DNA of 39,142 bases from assembly GCA_946410455.1 (NCBI GenBank), contig CAMKAJ010000023.1, positions 1 through 39,142 on the forward strand. The letters are read 5' to 3'. A program made the translations under genes and the position numbers. The notes beneath the pieces are model-generated. The model did not search any database. It was not told where the DNA came from and was given only the letters and a program-made list of their open reading frames with translations. The DNA is from an uncultured Bacteroidales bacterium (GTDB taxonomy: Bacteria; Bacteroidota; Bacteroidia; Bacteroidales; UBA932). Below, in pieces: positions 32,307 to 39,142 of this stretch. The first letter of the stretch is position 1; each line of letters opens with the position of its first letter.

Positions 32307-32867
32307 ATGAAATTCGACAGTTTTGACAAGAGTACAAGTCAGTTGCTGCTGGTAGAGTATATCGGGGGCAGCGACGCGGAGGTAAAGTATTATGTGAAGG
32401 GCAGCCGGGGATGGCGGCTCCGGGGACGCTGCAGTGCCTTCGTAGGCAAAAACGGAGTTGGCAAAACCCGCGAGGGCGATGCCAAGACGCCGCTCGGCAC
32501 CCTCAAGCCTCTCCGCGCCTTCGGAATTCTCCCTAACCCCGGCACCGCACTCCCCTACCTGCAAGTAACACCCGGCACCTTTGCCGTAGATGAGCAGGGC
32601 CCCTTCTACAATCGCATAGTACAATGCGCCGGTACAGAACCCGAGCCCCGCTGCAGCGGAGAAAGGATGTGGGAACTCAGCCCGGAATACGACTACGGCA
32701 TCGAAACCGACTACAACGCTGCCGGCATCTGGCCCCTCGGCTCTGCCATCTTCATTCATTGCAAAGGTCACAAATCCTGGACCGGCGGCTGCGTCGCCCT
32801 GGACAAGGCGCTGATGAAAAAGGTTCTTTGTTCAGCCGACCACCGCCTCGCCATTATAGTTATCTAG
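32307..32867 (+). CDS. YkuD-type L,D-transpeptidase family protein
   Basis: I place the start at ATG 32307 (MKFDSFDKST...), past the inverted-repeat element; that gives 186 residues. The YkuD catalytic motif is present: H151 in IFIHCKGHKSW and the nucleophile C162 in TGGCVAL, and the segment KTREGDAKTPLGTLKP matches the conserved KTPxGxF region. L,D-transpeptidases make 3-3 peptidoglycan crosslinks or anchor lipoproteins. No signal peptide or membrane helix is apparent from this start, which is odd for an envelope enzyme; a different start or a cytoplasmic role is possible. Confidence 0.78.
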   Translation: MKFDSFDKSTSQLLLVEYIGGSDAEVKYYVKGSRGWRLRGRCSAFVGKNGVGKTREGDAKTPLGTLKPLRAFGILPNPGTALPYLQVTPGTFAVDEQGPFYNRIVQCAGTEPEPRCSGERMWELSPEYDYGIETDYNAAGIWPLGSAIFIHCKGHKSWTGGCVALDKALMKKVLCSADHRLAIIVI

Positions 32868-32902
32868 CCTGGCGCTCAATCAATTAACAATCAGATACTT
32901 AC

Positions 32903-32940
32903 GCAATCTGCCTGCACGAAAAATCATGCAGGCAGATTGC
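32903..32940 (-). terminator. 14-bp hairpin between converging ykuD-like and rny genes
   Basis: Perfect stem GCAATCTGCCTGCA/TGCAGGCAGATTGC (32903-32916 with 32927-32940), loop of 10. It lies where the two genes converge and could stop either transcript. No T-run follows on either strand, so it is not a textbook intrinsic terminator. Confidence 0.45.
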
Positions 32941-32980
32941 ATAAATAAATAATAATCAGCGGTTTAAGCGCCAGCGAATT

Positions 32981-34519
32981 TTACTTCGCAATTGCAACGC
33001 TGCGGGTTTCGCGGATAACGGTAATCTTAACCTGGCCGGGATAGGTCATCTCGTCCTGGATGCGCTGGGCGATGTCGGTAGAGAGGCGGGCGGCCTGATC
33101 GTCGGAAACCTCGTCGGCACCAACGATGACACGCAGCTCGCGGCCGGCCTGGATGGCGTAGCTCTTGGTAACGCCAGGATAAGAGGCAGCCAAGTCTTCC
33201 ATTCCCTTGAGGCGCTTGATGTAAGACTCGATAACCTCGCGGCGGGCACCGGGACGGGCGCCGGAAATTGCATCACCCACAAGCACCAGAGGCGCATAGA
33301 TGGTGGTCATCTCCATCTCTTCGTGGTGAGCGCCGATACAGTTGCACACCTCGGGACGCTCCTTGTACTGCTCTGCAAGCTTGGCACCCAGAAGGGCGTG
33401 AGGCAGCTCGGGTTCCTCTTCAGACACCTTACCAATATCGTGCAGAAGGCCTGCGCGCTTTGCAAGCTTGGGATTGAGGCCCAGCTCAGAGGCCATGATG
33501 GCGCAGATATTTGCAACCTCGCGGGAATGCTGCAAGAGGTTCTGTCCATAAGAGCTGCGATACTTCATTCGGCCAATAAGCCTTACGAGCTCGATATTGA
33601 GACCATGGATTCCGAGGTCGATACAGGTACGCTTACCGGTTTCCAGAATCTCTTCTTCCAGCTGCTTACTGACCTTGGCAACAACTTCCTCGATACGGGC
33701 GGGGTGTATACGGCCGTCGATAACTAGCTGATGCAGAGACAGGCGGGCCACCTCGCGGCGCACCGGGTCGAAGGCGCTGATAAGGATTGCGTCGGGAGTA
33801 TCGTCAACTACGATTTCTACTCCGGTAGCGGCCTCAAGCGCACGGATATTGCGGCCTTCACGGCCTATGATGCGGCCCTTCACCTCGTCGTTGTCGATGG
33901 GGAAAGTGGTAACGGCATTCTCTATGGCCGTCTCTGTGGCGGTGCGCTGTATAGTATTGATAACGATGCGCTTAGCTTCCTTTGCCGCATTCAGGCGGGC
34001 CTCATCCATGGTCTCGTTTATGTAGGCCTGGGCCTCGGTGCGGGCCTCCGCCTTCATGTTCTCCACGAGCATGTTCTTGGCATCCTGAGCACTCATACCG
34101 GCAATAGTCTCCAGCTGGCGGTTGGCCTGTGCGCGCAACTGCTCAGCTTCTTCCATCTTAGATTCCAGAATAGCCTTCTGTGCATTCACCTGGCCACGCT
34201 GTGAATCAAGGTCGTGCTGGCGCTTATTAAGCTCGGCGGCCTGCTGGTTGAGCTGGTTCTCACGTGTCTTGATGCCATTTTCGCGCTCACGGAGTTCGCT
34301 ATTTCGCTGTCCGACCTTCTGGTCGTGCTCGCTCTTGAGCTGGAGAAACTTTTCTTTTGCCTGCAGAATCTTCTGCTGCTTGATGTTCTCGCCCTCGATT
34401 TCCGCCTTTTCTATAATTGCTGCGGCCCGCCCCTTATTGGCGGCACGGCTTACCGCTATATAAATTGCTAACGCGATGACTGCACCGGCGATAGCTGCCA
34501 ATATGTAATACAAAAGCAT
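32981..34519 (-). CDS. rny: Ribonuclease Y
   Basis: 512 residues: an N-terminal membrane helix (~3-24), a long coiled coil (~40-170), a KH domain with [10 protein letters not shown] (216-225), and an HD domain with the metal-binding H360-D361 in LLHDIGK. This is the standard RNase Y order. It is a membrane-bound endoribonuclease that starts mRNA decay. Start is at 34519, with a promoter 23 bp upstream. Confidence 0.96.
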   Translation of the reverse strand: MLLYYILAAIAGAVIALAIYIAVSRAANKGRAAAIIEKAEIEGENIKQQKILQAKEKFLQLKSEHDQKVGQRNSELRERENGIKTRENQLNQQAAELNKRQHDLDSQRGQVNAQKAILESKMEEAEQLRAQANRQLETIAGMSAQDAKNMLVENMKAEARTEAQAYINETMDEARLNAAKEAKRIVINTIQRTATETAIENAVTTFPIDNDEVKGRIIGREGRNIRALEAATGVEIVVDDTPDAILISAFDPVRREVARLSLHQLVIDGRIHPARIEEVVAKVSKQLEEEILETGKRTCIDLGIHGLNIELVRLIGRMKYRSSYGQNLLQHSREVANICAIMASELGLNPKLAKRAGLLHDIGKVSEEEPELPHALLGAKLAEQYKERPEVCNCIGAHHEEMEMTTIYAPLVLVGDAISGARPGARREVIESYIKRLKGMEDLAASYPGVTKSYAIQAGRELRVIVGADEVSDDQAARLSTDIAQRIQDEMTYPGQVKITVIRETRSVAIAK

Positions 34520-34541
34520 ATATTTAGGTTTAAATAACCTA

Positions 34542-34572
34542 CAAAAATATCACTTTTCTACGAATTGCGCAA
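34542..34572 (-). promoter_or_regulatory. Promoter of rny
   Basis: The minus strand reads TTG (34572-34570), a 20-bp spacer, then TATTTTTG (34549-34542), fitting the Bacteroidetes pattern. Confidence 0.55.
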
Positions 34573-34664
34573 CACAGAGCGAGCAAAAATGCACCTAAAT
34601 ATAATAAGGTGTACAATATAGCGAAAAAAGTGCTACATTTACGCAATTTATTAGTAATTGACTG

Positions 34665-36623
34665 ATGCGAACTAACCACTTACTGAAACTAGCTCTGCTT
34701 GCCATGCTGGGCCTCTCGCTTGCAGGGTGCACCGAGAAAGAGAAAGAAAAAGAGAAAGAAGAGGACGCAAAGATAGTTACCACTTATATATCTCTCCCCT
34801 CGAACATCGAGATTGAAGAAGGAGCGACCATCAACCTCGCTCTGGCCGGCACCACCAACATCAAGAAAGAAGACCAGATTCTGATGCGCACAGTAGCGAA
34901 CCAGGACCTCGTCTGCCCCATAGTTTCCTTCAAGGACGGGGCGCATCTGGAATTCGCCCTCCCGGACGGAATAGTAGGCGGCACATACAAAGTATACGTA
35001 TCCCGCGCCTCCATCAACCACTATATTGGCACCACAAATCTTACCATACTTAAGGCGCTGAATATAGAACCGGCTCCCGGCACTACCGTTTACGGCATAG
35101 TCACCTGCGACGGCAAGGGCGTGCCCGGAGTTCTGGTGTCGGACGGAGTAGAGATTGTTGCGACAGATGCCGACGGTATCTACCAGCTTGCGTCTCGCAA
35201 ACGATGGGAGTACGTATTCGTGATAATCCCCTCCGGCTACGAAGTTCCCTGCCAGGGCGTACTGCCCGAGTTCCATGCCACCCTGTCACAAAACGAAAAC
35301 GTGGCTGAGCGCAAAGACTTCGAGCTCATCAAGACCGACAACGATAAATTCACGCTCTTTGTGCTGGGAGACATGCATCTGGCCCGTCGCAACGGAGACC
35401 TGAGCCAGTTTGCCGATTTTGCAAAAACCCTGAACTCATCTATCTCCAAGGCCGGCAAGAGCTACTGTATAACCCTGGGCGACATGACCTGGGACCTGTA
35501 CTGGTACAGCAACAGCTACACCTTCCCCGACTATCTTGCCACGGCAAATGAAAGTTTCGAGAACGTTGCGTTCTTCCATACCATGGGTAACCACGACAAC
35601 GACATGAATTCGGTGGGAGACTTCAACAAGGCATTCCGCTACACCAGGGATATCGCCCCCACATTCTACTCCTTCAATCTCGGAAAAGCCCACTTCATCG
35701 TCATGGATAACATAGATTACAACGACGTGGGTACAGGAGCAGACCTCCGAAGCAAATATGTGCTGAATTACACCGCAGAGCAGATGGCCTGGCTGGCCAA
35801 AGATCTGTCTTACGTGGATAAGGGCACACCTGTTTTCATCACCTCTCATGCTCCTGTGTCCAGGCCCAACGGCGCAACGAGCTTCAACGACAAATACATG
35901 GGTGGAGCAGACTCTGCAGGAGAAGCCAACATGGCAGAATTTATCGCCAGCCTGTCGGAATATAACGTACACTTCCTCAGCGGACATACCCACAACACCT
36001 TCCACCGCAAGCACAACGCCAAGTTCTCCGAGCACAACGAGGGAGCAGTCTGCGCCTGCTGGTGGTGGACCGGGCACCTCACTCCCGGCATCCACGTATC
36101 AGAAGACGGAGCTCCGGGCGGATACGGAGTGTGGCAATTCGAGGGCAAGAACTTCAAATTCTCCTATCAATCGGCCGGTCACGACGCCAGGTACCAGTTC
36201 CGCGCCTACGACATGAACGAAGTCAAGAAAGTGGTAACCCCTGCCGCTGGCGGCAACAACAGCGGATTCACTCCCTTCGCTTCAGCAATGTCTGCCTATC
36301 CCAACAACTCCATTTTGGTAAATGTGTGGGACTACGATGACGACTGGACAGTGACCATAAGCGAAAACGGCAAGGAGCTAAGCGTCACCAAAGACTACAC
36401 CTACGACCCCGTACACATAATGTCTTATACGGCCCCTCGCTACAAAGCCGGCGCAAGCGCGGGCTTCGCCACGGTAAAATGGCCGCATTTCTTCCGGGCT
36501 ACGGCCTCATCGGCCAGCAGCACCGTAACAGTTACCGTTACAGACCGCAACGGAAACACTTTCTCGGAGACCATGAACAGGCCCAAGGCATTCAATCTAG
36601 CAGACTACAAAAATCAATACTAA
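34665..36623 (+). CDS. Calcineurin-like metallophosphoesterase lipoprotein
   Basis: 652 residues. A lipoprotein signal ends at LAGC (Cys22) and is followed by a charged TEKEKEKEKEEDAK tract, in line with surface-exported Bacteroidetes lipoproteins. An Ig-like or CarboxypepD-regulatory N-terminal part (GTTVYGIVTCDGKGVPGVLVSDG) precedes the metallophosphatase core: VLGDMHL, TLGDMTWD, MGNHDND, FITSHAP and LSGHTHN, giving the usual Asp/His/Asn two-metal site. The C-terminal ~150 residues form a beta domain. It hydrolyses phosphoester bonds outside the cytoplasm; the substrate is unknown. It lies 39 bp before the SusC-type gene, suggesting one transcription unit. Confidence 0.88.
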   Translation: MRTNHLLKLALLAMLGLSLAGCTEKEKEKEKEEDAKIVTTYISLPSNIEIEEGATINLALAGTTNIKKEDQILMRTVANQDLVCPIVSFKDGAHLEFALPDGIVGGTYKVYVSRASINHYIGTTNLTILKALNIEPAPGTTVYGIVTCDGKGVPGVLVSDGVEIVATDADGIYQLASRKRWEYVFVIIPSGYEVPCQGVLPEFHATLSQNENVAERKDFELIKTDNDKFTLFVLGDMHLARRNGDLSQFADFAKTLNSSISKAGKSYCITLGDMTWDLYWYSNSYTFPDYLATANESFENVAFFHTMGNHDNDMNSVGDFNKAFRYTRDIAPTFYSFNLGKAHFIVMDNIDYNDVGTGADLRSKYVLNYTAEQMAWLAKDLSYVDKGTPVFITSHAPVSRPNGATSFNDKYMGGADSAGEANMAEFIASLSEYNVHFLSGHTHNTFHRKHNAKFSEHNEGAVCACWWWTGHLTPGIHVSEDGAPGGYGVWQFEGKNFKFSYQSAGHDARYQFRAYDMNEVKKVVTPAAGGNNSGFTPFASAMSAYPNNSILVNVWDYDDDWTVTISENGKELSVTKDYTYDPVHIMSYTAPRYKAGASAGFATVKWPHFFRATASSASSTVTVTVTDRNGNTFSETMNRPKAFNLADYKNQY

Positions 36624-36662
36624 CACAATAATTATCAACCTATTAATTAACCGCAAAACGTT

Positions 36663-39142
36663 ATGAGACTTTTCAAGATTCTCTCCGTCTCGCTGCTTCT
36701 GTTGCTCACAAGCCTCAGCTTGTCTGCACAGAACCGGAAGGTAAGCGGAAAGGTCATCGACGGCGCCGGACTCCCCCTGCCGGGAGTGGCTGTAGTCCTG
36801 GACGGGACTACAAACGGCGCGATGACTGGCGAGGATGGGTCATGGACCCTCCAGGTACCGTCCAGAGACGTAACATTGGTTTTTTCCAGCCTCGGATACG
36901 TGACGCAGAACATAGTGCTCGGCGCAAGCCAGAGCACTCTGGATGTCACTCTGGCCGAGGATAACATGGTGCTGGAAGAGACCATAGTCGTGGGTTACGG
37001 AACCCAGAAAAAGGTCAACCTGACCGGCGCAATCACAGCGGTAGAGAGCAAGTCGCTCGAGAACCGCAGCGCCCACAACCTCACCACTATGCTCCAGGGT
37101 TCGGTGCCCGGCCTGAACATCAGCACCTCAAGCGGCAACCCCGGTTCTACCGGATCCCTGAACATCCGAGGCTATACCTCCATCAACGGCGGCGATCCCC
37201 TGGTGCTCATAGACGGAATCGAGGGCAACATCAACCGCATCAATCCCCAGGACGTTGAGTCCATCTCCGTCATCAAGGATGCATCTTCAGCAGCCGTTTA
37301 TGGCGCCCGCGCCGCATACGGCGTTATTCTGGTGACCACAAAGAACGGCTCTGCAGACAAGGATGCCGCCACGGTTCGTTACAGCGGACGCTGGGGCCTG
37401 GAAAAACCTACAACCTCCACTGAATGGGAGTCCACCGGCTACTGGTCTGTGTACACTCTCAACAAGTTCTGGTACGAGAGCAAAGGTTCCAACTACGTGA
37501 ACTATACCGCAGAAGATATGCGTGAGCTCCTCGCCCGCGTTAACGACAAGGTAGAGAATCCCGAGCGCCCCTGGGTGGTAATCAAGGACGGCAAGTATAA
37601 ATACTACGCCAACCACGACTGGTGGCACACCATGTACAACGATGTACATCCCACCACCAACCACAGTGTGAGCGTGAGTGGCGGCAATAAGGCCGTAAAG
37701 TACTATCTCTCAGGACAGTATGACCGCCAGCAAGGTATGGTTAAGGCTCGCCCCGACGTGTACGAGAAGTACAACCTCAGGGCCAAGATCGACGCCCGCA
37801 TCAACAGCTGGGCCCGCATCAGCAACAACACCAACTTCTTTGTGAGCCAGTACGACTTCCCCGGCCTTGCCGACATCCAGGATTCCTTCGCATACGGCGA
37901 CCGTCACGCTCCTGCGTGCTTCCCCGCCCAGAATCCCGACGGCACCTGGCTCTACTTCGTAGACGCCCTCGGATACCGAGTAAACAACGGACGTCAGTGG
38001 GCATACGCCAGCGGCAACCTGAACCTCGAGAAGCGTACAGACTTCGCCAACACCACGGAGCTCACCATCACCCCGTTCAAGGGCATGACTCTCAAGGCCA
38101 ATTACAGCTACCGCAGCTACATCAACCACGATACGCACAGGCGTAACCTTATAGAATACTCCCAGTATCCCGGAGAAGTGGTGGTGTACAACAACGGCGG
38201 CGCCTTCGACAATTACATGACGGAGAAGAACTCTGAGAATATCCGCCAGACCTGGAACGTTTACGGAACCTACGAAAACACTTGGGCCGATGCCCACAAC
38301 TTCAAGGTGATGGCCGGTTTCAACTACGATGACTATCACTACAAGGATGTCTGGGCAAAGGGGTACGACCTGATTACCAGCGAGCTCTCCGACCTCGACC
38401 TCATCTCCACTGCAACCCGCCCCGCCGAAGTGAACGGCGGCCAGACTGCATGGAGGACAGCGGGCTTCTTCGGACGTGTGAACTACGACTACAAGGGGCG
38501 CTATCTCTTTGAGGCATCTGCCCGCTACGACGGTTCTTCCCGCTTTGCCGCAGGCCACAAGTGGGGCTTCTTCCCCTCCGCCTCCGTGGGCTGGCGCATC
38601 AGCGAAGAGCCTTTCTTCAGGCCCGTCAAGCACATCGTAAACAACCTCAAGCTCCGTGCTTCCTACGGTACTCTGGGTAACCAGAACGTGGCCAACTTCT
38701 CCTACATCCGCCTGGTCAACTTCAAGACCTTCAGTGCATACAACTTCGGAGACAATGTGATGGCGCGCTACACCAACCTCGACGCCCCCGTTGCTTCAGA
38801 CAAGACTTGGGAGACTTCCAAGCAGAGCAACCTCGGACTTGACCTGGCAATGTTCGGCAACAAGCTGGAATTCACCGGAGAGCTTTACATCCGCGACACC
38901 GACGGAATGCTCACCGACGGCATGGACCTTCCTTCCGTATATGGTGCATCCACGCCGCAGATGAATGCTGCCGACCTCCGCACCAAGGGTTACGAACTCT
39001 CGCTCAGCTGGAGAGATTCCTTCAAGCTCTTCGGCCGAAGCTTCGAGTACTTCGTAAAACCCACCCTCAGCGAATACCGCTCCAACATCACCAAGTTCAA
39101 CAACGAGACCAAGCTCCTCTCCAACTACTACGAGGGCATGGA
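36663..39142 (+). CDS. SusC/RagA-family TonB-dependent outer-membrane receptor (partial)
   Basis: Starts at ATG 36663 and stays open to the window end; about 826 codons are present of the ~1000 typical. A signal peptide ends near LSAQN; residues ~26-100 form the CarboxypepD-regulatory-like domain (KVSGKVIDGAGLPLPGVAVVLDG), followed by a TonB-box region, the plug (EETIVVGYGTQKK, MLQGSVPGLNI, GSLNIRGYTSI, VLIDGIEG, DVESISVIKDASSAAVYGARA) and the start of the barrel. SusC proteins import glycans or peptides across the outer membrane with a SusD lipoprotein, whose gene should lie just past the end. The upstream metallophosphoesterase may belong to the same utilisation locus. Confidence 0.95.
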   Translation, partial: MRLFKILSVSLLLLLTSLSLSAQNRKVSGKVIDGAGLPLPGVAVVLDGTTNGAMTGEDGSWTLQVPSRDVTLVFSSLGYVTQNIVLGASQSTLDVTLAEDNMVLEETIVVGYGTQKKVNLTGAITAVESKSLENRSAHNLTTMLQGSVPGLNISTSSGNPGSTGSLNIRGYTSINGGDPLVLIDGIEGNINRINPQDVESISVIKDASSAAVYGARAAYGVILVTTKNGSADKDAATVRYSGRWGLEKPTTSTEWESTGYWSVYTLNKFWYESKGSNYVNYTAEDMRELLARVNDKVENPERPWVVIKDGKYKYYANHDWWHTMYNDVHPTTNHSVSVSGGNKAVKYYLSGQYDRQQGMVKARPDVYEKYNLRAKIDARINSWARISNNTNFFVSQYDFPGLADIQDSFAYGDRHAPACFPAQNPDGTWLYFVDALGYRVNNGRQWAYASGNLNLEKRTDFANTTELTITPFKGMTLKANYSYRSYINHDTHRRNLIEYSQYPGEVVVYNNGGAFDNYMTEKNSENIRQTWNVYGTYENTWADAHNFKVMAGFNYDDYHYKDVWAKGYDLITSELSDLDLISTATRPAEVNGGQTAWRTAGFFGRVNYDYKGRYLFEASARYDGSSRFAAGHKWGFFPSASVGWRISEEPFFRPVKHIVNNLKLRASYGTLGNQNVANFSYIRLVNFKTFSAYNFGDNVMARYTNLDAPVASDKTWETSKQSNLGLDLAMFGNKLEFTGELYIRDTDGMLTDGMDLPSVYGASTPQMNAADLRTKGYELSLSWRDSFKLFGRSFEYFVKPTLSEYRSNITKFNNETKLLSNYYEGM

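Overview
The window looks like chromosome of a Bacteroidales-type Bacteroidetes bacterium, probably a gut commensal. The evidence is a SusC/RagA TonB-dependent receptor, two GIN-domain (DUF2807) surface proteins, a TPR/coiled-coil/HTH membrane regulator of the Bacteroides kind, lipoproteins with acidic residues after the lipid-bearing Cys, and repeated promoter-like boxes of the form TAnnTTTG, several with TTTG or TTG about 20 bases upstream. I cannot name the genus. No CRISPR array, rRNA operon, integrase or transposase was seen.

Layout. 1-2.3 kb: a PreA-like iron-sulfur flavoprotein and a GIN-domain lipoprotein, both on the minus strand. 2.35-3.44 kb: a restriction-modification relic in which an Eco29kI-like GIY-YIG nuclease is fused in frame to a C5-cytosine methyltransferase that itself has an internal deletion. 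3.8-15.3 kb: nine tightly packed minus-strand genes running valS, tatA, tatC, ABC-F ATPase, GIN protein, aminotransferase, BASS transporter, DUF5722 glycosidase-like lipoprotein and HD hydrolase, with gaps of 21 bp or less or small overlaps. 15.4-18.1 kb: a divergent plus-strand operon of DUF3467 protein, KdsC-like phosphatase, Maf and an RluA-type pseudouridine synthase. 18.1 kb: a candidate small RNA of about 110 nt with its own promoter and terminator.

18.3-23.5 kb: a secreted esterase, then a two-gene cassette of a lipocalin-like protein and a PEP-synthase/rifampin-phosphotransferase-like dikinase. The cassette is bracketed by a 230-bp direct repeat of the esterase's promoter and signal-peptide region, so the cassette appears to sit behind a copied esterase promoter. 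A Gre factor follows. 24.1-29.2 kb: an AT-rich accessory island with a small secreted DUF3244-like protein, a zinc-metalloprotease lipoprotein, an outer-membrane beta-barrel protein and a TPR membrane regulator. 29.4-32.9 kb: tRNA-Cys, umuDC, a short FecCD-type permease, a 170-bp inverted-repeat element and a YkuD L,D-transpeptidase. 33-34.5 kb: RNase Y. 34.7 kb to the end: a surface metallophosphoesterase lipoprotein followed by a SusC-type receptor that runs off the window.

The most unusual content is (i) the doubly deleted R-M fusion, (ii) an 86-nt two-hairpin intergenic repeat present twice with compensatory base changes, (iii) the candidate small RNA, (iv) the dikinase cassette with its duplicated promoter and signal peptide, and (v) the AT-rich protease island.
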